NCBI GenBank assembly: GCA_020853575.1 | Contig: JADYYP010000062.1 | Location: 1-64,000, forward strand | Direction: 5' to 3' | Source: Planctomycetota bacterium | GTDB lineage: Bacteria > Planctomycetota > UBA1135 > GCA-002686595 | Length of the DNA: 64,000 nt | In this document: positions 18,051 through 29,546 of the stretch, piece after piece | Layout: every line of letters begins with the position of its first letter | How positions within the stretch are numbered: position 1 is the stretch's first letter | The notes under the pieces: model-generated | Seen by the model: the letters and a program-made list of their open reading frames with translations, nothing else | What the model was told of the DNA's origin: nothing | Database searches by the model: none | Program-made: the position numbers and the translations under genes

Positions 18051-18449
18051 CGCGGGGACCTCGGGAATCTGGCGGGCTCGGTGCTGGATCGACGGTGGGG
18101 CAACGCGCCTCATCGAGGTCGCCGCGCGCCGGACTTGAGCCCGTCGAACTTTTTTCGCGACAGGCGCCCGCGGCGCGCTCGCGAGCGCGACTCGGCGGCG
18201 TCCCGTGGCCTTACGCCACGCTCGCCCGGAGGGCGCCGGCCCGCGGCGGAGGCGGATCACGGCTTCGGCGTCGCTCGAGGCGTCATTCCACGAGCAGATC
18301 CTCGCCGCGAATCCCGGCGCTCCGCCGACCGCGCCCAGTCGTCGGTCGGATGCGTGGAGACCAGGACGTGCCCTGGGAGCGCGGGTCCTCCCAGGTCCCG
18401 TCCGGCGCCCGGATCGCTTGGAGCTCCAACGATCGGGGCACGGGCTCGC
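18051..18449. other. Non-coding spacer between the divergent PilZ and CLC genes
   Basis: About 400 bases with no credible gene. Several overlapping open frames exist but show only Arg/Ala/Pro-rich, GC-driven composition. A T-run (CTTTTTTCG) at about 18150-18158 is the only low-GC feature. On the plus strand the spacer ends in a TAGGAT box at the CLC start. No clear -10 box for the PilZ gene was found. Confidence 0.6.
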
Positions 18450-18455
18450 TAGGAT
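18450..18455 (+). promoter_or_regulatory. Probable -10 box (TAGGAT) overlapping the first ATG of the CLC gene
   Basis: The string CGCTAGGATGCG is identical to that upstream of the PSD1 operon. The hexamer overlaps the ATG at 18454. If this is the real promoter, transcription would start after that ATG and translation might use the in-frame GTG at 18466, ten bases after the box. Confidence 0.45.
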
Positions 18456-20262
18456 GCGTCGCGCCGTGCGCCTCCCCCGCATCGAACCGGAGACGAAGTT
18501 CCTGCTTCTCGCGGCGGCCGTCGGCGCCGCGGGCGCGCTGCTCGACGCCGGGCTGCGCGCGCTGATCGAACTCACGCACGGGCTGTTCGCGCGCGGGACC
18601 GGAACGCTCGTCGCGCCCCTCGAGCTGGACGCGCGGCGCTTGCTCCTGATCCTGCCGCCGATGCTCGGCGGACTTTGTGTCGGCTTGCTGGGCAAGTTCT
18701 CGCGCACCGACGTCGGTGGCTACGCACTCCCGACGTTCCTCGAGAAGGTCAATCTCGAGCGCGGCGAGTTGCAGTTGCGCGGCACGCTGCTGCGCGCCCT
18801 GGCGGCGGCGCTGACTCTCGGGTCCGGAGGCTCGGCCGGAGTCGAAGGCCCGATCGCGACCTTGGGAGGCGGCATCGCGGGCTGGATGGGCAAGGTGCAG
18901 CGCCTGGCGGGCGAGCGCTTGCGCGTGATGATCGCGTGCGGCTCGAGCGCGGCGGTCGCGGCGGCCTACGGAGCGCCCATCGCCGGCGTGTTCTTCACGC
19001 AGGAGATCGTGCTCGCCGGCAACTACGACCTGCAGAACTTCGTGCGCGTGGTGGTCGCTTCGGGCTCGGCCACGGTGGTCGCGCGCGCGATCCGCGGCGA
19101 CGCGCCGATGTACGCCGTCGAGCCCTTCCGGCTGGTCTCGGCGACCGAGCTGGTGTTCTACCTCGCGCTGGGGCTGGCCTGTGGCCTGGTCGGCGCGCTG
19201 TTCTCGCGGGCCTTCTTTTGGAGCAAGCGGCGCTTCGCGCGCTCGAGCGTGCCAGCCCTTTGGCGGCCGGCTTTGGGCGGCGCGCTCGTGGGCCTGCTCG
19301 CGATCGCGCTGCCCGACGTGCTCGGAACCGGCCACACGCTGATCGGCGGCCTGCTCGCGCGCCAAGCGATCGCCTTCGATTGGGTACTGGCGAGCCTGGG
19401 AGCGCTGGTGGTGGCCAAGCTCGTCGCGACCTCGATCACCATCGGCTCCGGCGGCGCCGGCGGGATCTTCGGCCCGTCGCTGTGCTTGGGCGCGCTCTTG
19501 GGCGCCCTGGTGGGCGGACTGGCCGACCACTGGTGGCACGCCTCGACCAGCGTCCCGGGGCACTACGCCATGGTCGGCATGGGAGCCTTGCTCGCAGCCA
19601 CCGTGCGGGCGCCGCTGACCAGCGTGTTCCTGGTGTTCGAGATGACCGGCTCGTCGTCGACGGCTGTGTTGCCCACGATCGTCGCGGTGGCGGCCTCCTT
19701 GGCCGTCGCGCGCAAGCTCGAACGGCACTCGATCGACGAAACCGAGCTCGCGCGCCGCGGGGTGCGCCTCAAGGACGGCCGCGAGTTGGCGGCCTTGCGC
19801 GGCGTCACCGCGGCCGAGGCCATGAACCCGGGCTTCGAGGCCGTTCCCGCCAGCGCCTCCGCGCCGCAGTTGCAGGCGTTGGTGTCGAGCTCGCGCTCGC
19901 ATGCGTTCGTGGTGGTCGACGAGAGCGAGCGCATGCTCGGACTGATCTCGCTGCAGGACCTGCGCATCCTCGACTCCAACACCGCCGCGAGCTTGGGCTC
20001 GCTGACCATCGCCTCGGACCTGTGCGAACGCCAGGTGGTGACGATCTTCGAGGACGAGCCGCTCTCCAAGGCGCTGACCCTGCTCGACCGCCACGGATTC
20101 CGCCAGCTGCCGGTGGTCGAGCGCGCCGATCCGCGGCGCGTCAAAGGCATGCTCGAGCGCCACCACATCCTGACCGCGTACCGCCGGCAGCTGCTCGATC
20201 CGGCCTCGAGCGCGCGCCTCGCAGCTCCCAACGACGCCGCCGACGGCACGCGAGCGAGTTGA
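18454..20262 (+). CDS. CLC-family chloride channel/antiporter with C-terminal CBS pair, 602 aa
   Basis: About ten hydrophobic segments carry the CLC selectivity motifs: GSGGSAGVEGP at residues 123-133 and GSGGAGGIFGP at 331-341, with AAAYGAPIAGVFF between. The glutamate of the first motif is the gating-glutamate position. From about residue 450 two CBS modules follow (SHAFVVVDESERMLGLISLQDL and HGFRQLPVVERADPRRVKGML, quoted in parts), which in this family regulate transport by binding nucleotides. The annotated ATG overlaps a -10-like box; GTG at 18466 would shorten the protein by four residues. It probably exchanges chloride for protons or conducts chloride across the inner membrane. Confidence 0.9.
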   Translation: MRRAVRLPRIEPETKFLLLAAAVGAAGALLDAGLRALIELTHGLFARGTGTLVAPLELDARRLLLILPPMLGGLCVGLLGKFSRTDVGGYALPTFLEKVNLERGELQLRGTLLRALAAALTLGSGGSAGVEGPIATLGGGIAGWMGKVQRLAGERLRVMIACGSSAAVAAAYGAPIAGVFFTQEIVLAGNYDLQNFVRVVVASGSATVVARAIRGDAPMYAVEPFRLVSATELVFYLALGLACGLVGALFSRAFFWSKRRFARSSVPALWRPALGGALVGLLAIALPDVLGTGHTLIGGLLARQAIAFDWVLASLGALVVAKLVATSITIGSGGAGGIFGPSLCLGALLGALVGGLADHWWHASTSVPGHYAMVGMGALLAATVRAPLTSVFLVFEMTGSSSTAVLPTIVAVAASLAVARKLERHSIDETELARRGVRLKDGRELAALRGVTAAEAMNPGFEAVPASASAPQLQALVSSSRSHAFVVVDESERMLGLISLQDLRILDSNTAASLGSLTIASDLCERQVVTIFEDEPLSKALTLLDRHGFRQLPVVERADPRRVKGMLERHHILTAYRRQLLDPASSARLAAPNDAADGTRAS

Positions 20263-20314
20263 AGCGCGCCGGCGCGGCGCGGACGAGAGCGAATCGTCGG
20301 GGCGCTTTTGGCGC

Positions 20315-20320
20315 TACACT
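20315..20320 (+). promoter_or_regulatory. Probable -10 box (TACACT) for gcvP
   Basis: The string GCGCTACACTCACG matches the TACACT boxes before 48657 and 40791. It implies a leader of nearly 100 bases before the TTG start. I see no glycine-riboswitch core in that leader. Confidence 0.4.
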
Positions 20321-20424
20321 CACGGGTCACGTGGCGCGCGTGCGACGGCGCACGAGCACCAACGGCGCTCCACGTACTCCTTCCTCACGACTCCCTTCGG
20401 GCCCCGGGCCCACGAGCGACGCTT

Positions 20425-23343
<2,919 letters not shown>

Positions 23344-23394
23344 CCCCGAGGACTCGAGAGCACGCGCTCGAGCGCCGCGCGGCACGAATCCCGA

Positions 23395-23426
23395 CACGGC
23401 TCGAGCGTCGCTCCGCTCGAGCCGTG
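23395..23426 (+). terminator. Perfect 12-bp hairpin after gcvP
   Basis: CACGGCTCGAGC, an 8-base loop, then GCTCGAGCCGTG, 51 bases after the gcvP stop codon and before the next promoter. There is no T-tract, so this would be a strong hairpin of uncertain termination mechanism. Confidence 0.6.
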
Positions 23427-23454
23427 CGCGTTCCTGCACCGCGCACCGCGACGC

Positions 23455-23460
23455 TAGACT
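23455..23460 (+). promoter_or_regulatory. Probable -10 box (TAGACT), leaderless, for the Sec-peroxiredoxin
   Basis: The string ACGCTAGACTGCCGACATG puts the hexamer six bases from the ATG. The core GCTAGACTG recurs at 54643-54651 on the other strand. Confidence 0.55.
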
Positions 23461-23466
23461 GCCGAC

Positions 23467-23967
23467 ATGCTGCGCAAGCTCTTGGCGTTGCTCCATCTCC
23501 AAGGCCACGGCCGGCTGCTCGAGGTCGGCGCGCGCGCGCCGGCTTTCGAGCTCGCCGACCACCTGGGCCGCAGGGTGCGTTTGGCGGACTTCGCCGGACG
23601 TTGGGTGGTGCTGTGGTTCTATCCGAAGGCCAGCACGCCGGGCTGAACGCTCCAGGGTTGCGGGTTCCGTGATCGAATCCGCGAGTTCGAGGCGCGAGGC
23701 GCGGCGGTCTTGGGCATCTCGTTCGACGACCAGAGCGCCAACCGCACCTTCGCCGAGCGCCAGGGCTACGAGTTCCCGCTCTTGTGCGACGTCGAGCGCA
23801 AGGTCGGCTTGGCCTACGGCGCCGCGCGCTCGAGGCGCGATCGGTTCGCCGCGCGTTACACGTACGTGATCGGCCCCGACCAACGCATCGCGGCGGCGAT
23901 CGACACTCAGGACCCCGCTGCCCAGGCCGGAGAAGTGCTGGCCTTGCTCACCCGAATTCGAGTTTGA
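23467..23967 (+). CDS. Bcp/PrxQ-type peroxiredoxin with in-frame TGA at the peroxidatic position (probable selenoprotein), 166 aa
   Basis: Reading from the ATG at 23467 gives a complete thiol peroxidase of normal length if the TGA at 23644-23646 (codon 60) is read through. The flanks are textbook Bcp: GARAPAFELADHLGR, WVVLWFYPKASTPG, then the TGA, then TLQGCGFRDRI, LGISFDDQSANRTFAE and YVIGPDQRI. In ordinary Bcp proteins the TGA codon is the peroxidatic Cys, and a resolving Cys five residues later is present here as Cys65. There is no other lesion. A hairpin of bacterial SECIS geometry follows. Selenocysteine at this site is known in other bacteria (PrxU of Eubacterium acidaminophilum). The enzyme would reduce hydrogen peroxide and organic hydroperoxides in the cytoplasm. 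A pseudogene by one point mutation is the alternative. Confidence 0.8.
23656..23674 (+). promoter_or_regulatory. Candidate bacterial SECIS hairpin
   Basis: GGTTGCGG pairs with CCGTGATC over eight base pairs (including G-U wobbles) around a 3-base GTT loop at 23664-23666. The loop begins 17 bases after the TGA, within the 16-37 base window usual for bacterial SECIS elements, and its first base is G as expected for SelB recognition. Confidence 0.55.
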
Positions 23968-24001
23968 GCTGCGGACCGACTCCAAGGCTCCATGCCGTTC
24001 C

Positions 24002-24007
24002 TAGAAT
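24002..24007 (+). promoter_or_regulatory. Probable -10 box (TAGAAT), leaderless, for the histidine kinase
   Basis: The string TTCCTAGAATGGAACGCGATG puts the hexamer eight bases from the ATG at 24016, which favours that start over the upstream in-frame ATG at 23992. Confidence 0.5.
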
Positions 24008-24015
24008 GGAACGCG

Positions 24016-26607
24016 ATGGCCCGCACCGAGTTCCCGACGGCTGCGCGTGCTCCCCTGCCGCGCGGCGCGTGGCTCGCCGCCGCGTGGGGCACGCTGCTCT
24101 CGTTCGGCTGCGCCTGGTTGGCTGCGGCCGAACCGCGCCGCAACGCCGACGAGGAGTGGAGCTCGATCGTCGAGCGGCTCGAGGCCACGCTCGAGCGCGA
24201 GTCCGACTCGATGCACGCCAGCGCCGAGGCTCTGCGCGCGCTGTTCGAGAGCTCGCAACGCGTCGATCGCGACGAATTCCAGCGCTTTGCGCGCACGCTG
24301 CTGGCGCAGGACGATGCCAGCGTGGAGCTGGCCTACTTCGCCCGCGTGCCGCAATCCGCGCCGGACGCGAGCACGGCGCCGGCCGCGAGCTTCGTGCTCG
24401 AATTTTCGGCGCGCCGCGACGCGAGCGAGCGCGAACCCGGACTCGAGCTCGACCCCGCGCTCGTGGCGCGTCTCGTGCGTTCGTCCGGCGAAAGCGGTGC
24501 GCACATCGTGCGCGATCCGCTGACGGTGAACACCGAGAATCCCTGCCTGATCGCGGCCGCTGCGGTGCAGCGCCGCCCGGTGTCGGAATTGGAAGCGCGA
24601 CGCGATCAGCGGACGCTGGACGGGTTCGCGCTGGCGCGCTTCGACACGCGCGCTCTCCTGCGTCGCGGCCTGGCCGTCGGACCGGAGGATTTCGTCGTCG
24701 GCTCGATCCTCGACGCGCAGTCGAGCGAGCCCCTGCTGCGCTTCGGCGCGGATCGGCGCGACTGGGAGGCCACGTCGTGGACAGAGCGCGAGCTCGACTT
24801 CGGCGGGCTCTCGTGGACGCTGCGCGCTCGCCCCAGCGCCGCGTGGCACTCGCAGCACGTGTCGTATCTCCCGTGGGGCGTGCTCGTGCTCGGACTGCTG
24901 TTCACCGCAGCGCTGGTATGGCACTTGGCGAAGCTCGAGGAGCGGCGTGTCTCGCTCTCCCGGATCAATGCCGAGCTGTACACCGAGGTCGCGGAGCGCC
25001 ACAGCATCGAGCGCGAGTTGCGTGAGACGCAGCGCGCGCTCTCGACGCTGGTCGCGAATCTCCAGGGCATGGCCTACCGCTGCGCGAACAACGCCGACTT
25101 CTCGATGGAGTTCATCAGCGACGGTTGCATCCCGCTCACCGGCTGGACACCCAGCGACTTCGTCACCGGACGCGTCAGCTTCGGCAAGGATGTGATCCAC
25201 CGCGACGATCAGCGCTACGTGTGGAACGCGGTCCAACTCGCGCTCGAGACCCACAAGCCGTTCCAACTGCGCTACCGCGTCCGCACACGCCAAGGCGATG
25301 AGCGCTGGGTGTGGGAGCAAGGCCGCGGTGTGTATTCGCGCGCGGGCGAGTTGCTGGCGCTCGAGGGCTTCATCACCGACATCACCGACCAACGTCGCGC
25401 GGAAGAGTCCGCTCGCGCGGAGCAGAGCTTCACGCGCGCCACGATCGAGAGTCTGCCGGGAACCTACTACGTGTTCGACGAAGCTGGGCGCTTCCTGCGC
25501 TGGAACCAGAACGTCGAGCGCATCACCGGCTACTCGCGCGATGAGCTAGTCTCGATGAGCCCGATCGACTTCTTCGAGGAGCCGCACCGCGAGCGCATCG
25601 CCGAGGCCGTGGCCCAAGCGTTCCGCGAGGGTTCGACCCAAGTCGACGCGCCTTTGCGGCGCAAGGACGGTGTGTGCATCCCATTCGCCTTCGCCGCCAA
25701 GCGGCTCGAGCTCGATGGCGCGCGCTACATGGTCGGAGTAGGGCTCGACATGAGCGAGGCCGAACGCTTGCGCAGCGCCCACGCGCGCATCGAGAGCCAA
25801 CTCGTCCAGACCCAGAAGCTCGAAGCCGTCGGAGTCATGGCCGGCTCGGTGGCGCACGACTTCAACAACATGCTGACGGTGGTGCTGGGCCTGACGGGGC
25901 TCGCCAAGAGCTCTCTGGAGCCCGACAGCCCGGCCGCGGAGCTGCTCGAGCGCGCCTTGGGAGCGTCGCGCAACGCGCACGAGCTGACGCAGCAACTGCT
26001 GAGCTTCGCGAGTCGACGCACGAGCGAGCCGCGTGCGCTGGACCTGTCTCGGGAAGTCGAGAAGCAGCGCGAGTTGATGCAGGCCACCGTCACCAGTCGT
26101 GTGAGGCTCGAGCTCGTGCTGGCGCGCGACCTTCCGCAGGTCGTCGCCGACCGCGGGACGCTGCTGCAGGTGATCCAGAGCTTGGTGCAGAACGCCGCGG
26201 AGTCCCTGGCCGAGCGCTCGAACAGCGTGCGCATCGAGACCCTGGCGCTCGAGGCGCCCGCCAGCGCTCCCGTCGGACGCCGCGTGCTCGGCGTCCGCCG
26301 ACCCGGCCCGTGCGTCGCGCTAGCCGTGCGCGACAACGGCGTGGGCATGCCGAGCGAAGTGCTCGAGCACCTGGGCGAGCCCTTCTTCACCACCAAGTGG
26401 GCCGGTCGGGGCCTCGGTCTCGCCGCGGCGTTGCAGGTGCTGCGCGCGCTCCACGGCTGGTTGGAGATCGAGTCGTCCCCGGGGCATGGAACCACGGCCT
26501 GGATGATGCTCGCGCTCTCGCCCGCGCCGCACGAGATCCAACCCAACCGCTCACCGTCCGACGCGACTCCCGACACCGCGCCCAGCGGGAGCGCCGCGAA
26601 CGCCTGA
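24016..26607 (+). CDS. Hybrid-free sensor histidine kinase: CHASE, two PAS domains, HisKA and HATPase, 863 aa
   Basis: Two membrane segments (about 18-35 and 279-299) flank a periplasmic CHASE-type ligand domain (LETRDQRTLDG-like, here SELEARRDQRTLDGFALARF). A short coiled coil leads to a PAS/PAC domain (about 345-460, RYRVRTRQGDERWVWEQGR) and a second PAS (about 465-590). The dimerisation/phosphoacceptor helix GSVAHDFNNML places the phospho-histidine at His614. The ATPase part shows NAAESLAERS (N box), DNGVGM (G1) and GRGLGLAAAL (G2). There is no receiver domain and no adjacent response regulator, so it is an orphan kinase. The C-terminal 30 residues are Pro/Ser-rich. Confidence 0.88.
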   Translation: MARTEFPTAARAPLPRGAWLAAAWGTLLSFGCAWLAAAEPRRNADEEWSSIVERLEATLERESDSMHASAEALRALFESSQRVDRDEFQRFARTLLAQDDASVELAYFARVPQSAPDASTAPAASFVLEFSARRDASEREPGLELDPALVARLVRSSGESGAHIVRDPLTVNTENPCLIAAAAVQRRPVSELEARRDQRTLDGFALARFDTRALLRRGLAVGPEDFVVGSILDAQSSEPLLRFGADRRDWEATSWTERELDFGGLSWTLRARPSAAWHSQHVSYLPWGVLVLGLLFTAALVWHLAKLEERRVSLSRINAELYTEVAERHSIERELRETQRALSTLVANLQGMAYRCANNADFSMEFISDGCIPLTGWTPSDFVTGRVSFGKDVIHRDDQRYVWNAVQLALETHKPFQLRYRVRTRQGDERWVWEQGRGVYSRAGELLALEGFITDITDQRRAEESARAEQSFTRATIESLPGTYYVFDEAGRFLRWNQNVERITGYSRDELVSMSPIDFFEEPHRERIAEAVAQAFREGSTQVDAPLRRKDGVCIPFAFAAKRLELDGARYMVGVGLDMSEAERLRSAHARIESQLVQTQKLEAVGVMAGSVAHDFNNMLTVVLGLTGLAKSSLEPDSPAAELLERALGASRNAHELTQQLLSFASRRTSEPRALDLSREVEKQRELMQATVTSRVRLELVLARDLPQVVADRGTLLQVIQSLVQNAAESLAERSNSVRIETLALEAPASAPVGRRVLGVRRPGPCVALAVRDNGVGMPSEVLEHLGEPFFTTKWAGRGLGLAAALQVLRALHGWLEIESSPGHGTTAWMMLALSPAPHEIQPNRSPSDATPDTAPSGSAANA

Positions 26608-26642
26608 GCAGTCCGATGGTTGCGCTGCGCTGCGCGGCTGCG

Positions 26643-27281
26643 TCAGCGGCCGGCGCCCCAGCCGTCGCCCTGCGCCTTGCGCGCGCTCTGGATGCGCAGC
26701 GCGCTCTCGACCGCGTCCTTGGGCAGGATGCGCATCTGCACCAGCGCTTCGCCGAAGCGGCAACCGGTCATGCGCTGGTGCCCGAGCGCCTGTTCGACCT
26801 GCGTGGGCGTGAGCATCGAGAGCTGGACCATCAAGTCGCCGAGCTTGCGATTGGAGACCAGCTTGAGGCTCGGACCCGTCGCGGTCTTGCCCAAGGCCGG
26901 CGGCGGTTCCTTCGCACCCACCTCGGGCTTGGCCACGGGTGCCTGCGCGCCGACCTCGGGCGCGGCGCTCGGCGCGGGCGCTTGGCGTTCGATGCCCAAC
27001 TGCTCGCACATGCCGACCACGATCTGGTCGATCACCGCTCGCGCGTCCGTAGCCCCGATCTGACCGTCTTGGTTGAGCAGCTCGGCCAGTCGCTGGGCAG
27101 CGGTGCACAGCGGCACGAGCTCGGTGACCTGTTCCTTCTCGATCAGGCCACGCACCAGGGAGAGCTGTTGCACGACGCGCGCCACCGAGAAGAAGTCCGA
27201 GGGATCGCTGCTGTTGACGGCACCGGCGAGGCCGGAGAGCTGGGTACGCAGGCTGAGGGACGTGTGACGCGATTGAGCCAT
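26643..27281 (-). CDS. Protein with type II secretion GspE-N-like (MshEN) domain, 212 aa
   Basis: The C-terminal part (about 146-200: KLGDLMVQLSMLTPTQVEQAL and RFGEALVQMRILPKDAVESAL, quoted in parts) is the duplicated helical motif of the GspE/PilB N-terminal domain, which in some proteins binds c-di-GMP. The N-terminal 90 residues are helical with no recognised motif, joined by a Pro/Ala-rich linker (about 100-140). No ATPase domain is present, so this is a stand-alone regulatory or adaptor version. The ATG at 27281 avoids an Arg-rich upstream extension. It is separated by 127 bases from the upstream outer-membrane protein gene on the same strand. Confidence 0.7.
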   Translation of the reverse strand: MAQSRHTSLSLRTQLSGLAGAVNSSDPSDFFSVARVVQQLSLVRGLIEKEQVTELVPLCTAAQRLAELLNQDGQIGATDARAVIDQIVVGMCEQLGIERQAPAPSAAPEVGAQAPVAKPEVGAKEPPPALGKTATGPSLKLVSNRKLGDLMVQLSMLTPTQVEQALGHQRMTGCRFGEALVQMRILPKDAVESALRIQSARKAQGDGWGAGR

Positions 27282-27408
27282 GGCGCGAAGGGCTGTGCGG
27301 CGGAAGGCGAGCGCCCCACTCATCGGCGTTCAACGCTGAACATCCGCACTGCAACCCCTCCATGTTCGGTGGGCGCGGTGGCGCCGGGAAGTTCCTTCCA
27401 CCGCGCGC

Positions 27409-29535
27409 TCACAGGCGCAGCGTCGTTCCGAACTTGAAGGCGACCTCACTCGAAACGCCGTCGAAGTGCGGTGCGTCGTGCTCCCAAGCCTGATTGAACA
27501 ACAGGAACATCTGGGAGCCCGGAGAGAGGATCCACCACAGACGGCTGTTCCAACCGACGAGCTCGGACGCGTCGTCCCATTGCACGAAGTTGGTCCAGGC
27601 CAAGTCGTTGGTGAAGAGCAACGACAGCCGCACGCGCGCGACGTCCACGCTGAATGCGCCGGAGTCGAGGCGCGCATCGGTGCGCTCCCACTCGGCCGAT
27701 GCGAGCACGCGCGCGCTCGCGCGCAGCCCCAGGGACGCGAACGACTGCTCGGCGTAGCCGTCGTAGTACTCGCCGGTCGAGTACGTCAGGATCGTCGACA
27801 CATCGCGCTTGTCGGAACTCTCGAACTCGACGCGCGCGCGCTCGAACTGGTAGTCGTCCGCGCTCAGCGTCACGCCCGGGTGGATGTCGAACGGCGACTC
27901 CAGCACGTCGCGCGTCGACACCAGCTCGACCCGACCAGCGTCTCCCGACTCGAGCTCCACGCCGTAGGGCTGCACTTCGAGCACGAAGGTCTCGGTCTCG
28001 CCGCCGTTGTCGGTCACCAGGCTCGACTCGAGCTGGAACTCGAGCTGGCGCAGCTCGCCGCCGGGCCGCGGACGATAGCTGAAGGCCGCGTCGTAACGAT
28101 CGACCGCGGTGCGACCGACGAAGCCCAGCTTGGGGTCGAAACCGCGCTCCACGACCGAGGCGCCGAGGCTCCAATCGACGACGTCGTTGGGATACGCCAG
28201 GCGCGCGCCATAGGCCAGACGCGCACCGCCCTGCCCTTCGTTCTCGGCCGCGAGCGCGTACGACGTGAGTCGCAGCGTGTCGTCTCCGAGGAACTCGTTC
28301 GTGCGCCAATTGGCGTCGACACCGTAGGTGTCGGCGGCGCCGTCGCCGCTCGGATCGCCGTGGGTCCACAGCGCGCCGACATCGGACTGCTCGAGCACGT
28401 TGAGCGACACGCGGCCCACGGAGAGGTTCTGGGAGTCGAGCCCGGCCGAGCCCTCGGTCTGCGCGTCGAGCACGCCGAACGACATGCGCTCGAACTGTCC
28501 GGTCCATTTCGTCGCCGCCAGGATGTCGACCTTCTGACCGCTGTCGTCGAGGCCGATGCGACGCGAGAAGAACGGCAGCACGTCCGAGGAGCCGAACTGG
28601 AAGACTCCCGAGTCCTCGAGGAAGAAGTCGCGCTTCTCCGGGAAGAACAGCGGAAAACGCGTGAGGTTGACGCGGCGCTCGTCGACTTCCGTCTCGGCGA
28701 AATCGGTGTTGAGCGAGAGCGCGAGCTTGACGTTCGGCGACAAGCGGTAGAACGCGTCGAGCCCGGCCTCGGCCGAACTCTCGGTGTCCTCCGCGGCGTG
28801 GTCACGCGAGGTGTCCAGCACCACGAATGGAACCAGGTCGAGTCCCAGGCCTTGATGCAGCCCGGCCAGCCCCTCGAGCGTCCCCGCGTTGGCGACCCAG
28901 AAGAACCCGATGCGCGGATCGGCGCTGGCCCAGCGCGCCTCCTCGCCGCGCCGCCGGATGAAGCGGCGCAAGTTGAAGCCCCAAGCGCTCGCCTGGGGAT
29001 CGAAGTTGAGCGTGGCGAAGGGGATCTCGAGCTCGGCGAACCAGCCCTCCGAGGTGATCCGCGCGCGACCGTCGAAGATCCCGTCCCATTGCTTGTTGAA
29101 GCTCGTTCCATTGCGCGTGACCAGCGCGTCGCCGAGCGATCCGGCGGCGCCGATCTGGAACCAGAAGGCGTTGCGGCGGTCGAGGAACGAGTCGATCAGG
29201 ATCTCGACCCGATCGTCGGGATCCAGGTTGGCGTCGCGCAGCATCTGCGTGGCGCGGATCCCACTGGGGTCGGAGTCGAAGCAAGCCAGGGCGATGTACA
29301 GCGCGCGTTGGTCGTAGCACAAGCGCACTTCCGTGGACTCGCTCGGACGTTGCCCCGCGCGAGGCTCGACCTGGCTCAGCTCGCCGAGCACCGCCGCGCG
29401 ACTCCAAGCCGCGTCATCGAGCACGCCATCGATCACCGGGCGCTCGTCGCTCGCGTGCAGACGAACGACCGAGAGCCGCGGTGTTTCACCGCTGCCCGCG
29501 AGTCCCACGGCGAGCGCGACAGCCAGCGATGCCAC
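27409..29535 (-). CDS. DUF5916-type outer-membrane protein with N-terminal CBM9-like domain, 708 aa
   Basis: After a short signal peptide comes a carbohydrate-binding family 9-like domain (about 25-210): RPVIDGVLDDAAWSRAA, STEVRLCYDQRALYIALAC, DDRVEILIDSFLDRRNAFWF and EGWFAELEIPFATLNF. FPLFFPEKRDFFLEDSGVF then introduces the DUF5916 region, whose alternating amphipathic strands and C-terminal FKFGTTLRL suggest a beta barrel. The start is a GTG that follows the isoaspartyl dipeptidase stop by 11 bases, so the two genes are co-transcribed. Role unknown; binding or uptake of an oligosaccharide or peptide at the outer membrane is plausible. Confidence 0.8.
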   Translation of the reverse strand: MASLAVALAVGLAGSGETPRLSVVRLHASDERPVIDGVLDDAAWSRAAVLGELSQVEPRAGQRPSESTEVRLCYDQRALYIALACFDSDPSGIRATQMLRDANLDPDDRVEILIDSFLDRRNAFWFQIGAAGSLGDALVTRNGTSFNKQWDGIFDGRARITSEGWFAELEIPFATLNFDPQASAWGFNLRRFIRRRGEEARWASADPRIGFFWVANAGTLEGLAGLHQGLGLDLVPFVVLDTSRDHAAEDTESSAEAGLDAFYRLSPNVKLALSLNTDFAETEVDERRVNLTRFPLFFPEKRDFFLEDSGVFQFGSSDVLPFFSRRIGLDDSGQKVDILAATKWTGQFERMSFGVLDAQTEGSAGLDSQNLSVGRVSLNVLEQSDVGALWTHGDPSGDGAADTYGVDANWRTNEFLGDDTLRLTSYALAAENEGQGGARLAYGARLAYPNDVVDWSLGASVVERGFDPKLGFVGRTAVDRYDAAFSYRPRPGGELRQLEFQLESSLVTDNGGETETFVLEVQPYGVELESGDAGRVELVSTRDVLESPFDIHPGVTLSADDYQFERARVEFESSDKRDVSTILTYSTGEYYDGYAEQSFASLGLRASARVLASAEWERTDARLDSGAFSVDVARVRLSLLFTNDLAWTNFVQWDDASELVGWNSRLWWILSPGSQMFLLFNQAWEHDAPHFDGVSSEVAFKFGTTLRL

Positions 29536-29546
29536 GGCGCCTCGCG

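Noticed and set aside
18283-18453. Minus-strand frame with a protein-like ending (DGTWEDPRSQGTSWSPR) in the PilZ-CLC spacer
   Set aside because: It has no usable start except far inside the CLC gene on the opposite strand, and no ribosome site. Considered chance.
20321-20424. Glycine riboswitch in the gcvP leader
   Set aside because: The conserved core of glycine aptamers is not visible, and the leader is too short for the tandem form.
23644-23646. Reading the TGA as a normal stop, giving two broken gene fragments
   Set aside because: The frame on both sides is intact and conserved, no internal ribosome site or start precedes the second part, and the TGA falls exactly on the catalytic position. 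A pseudogene stays possible but is less likely.
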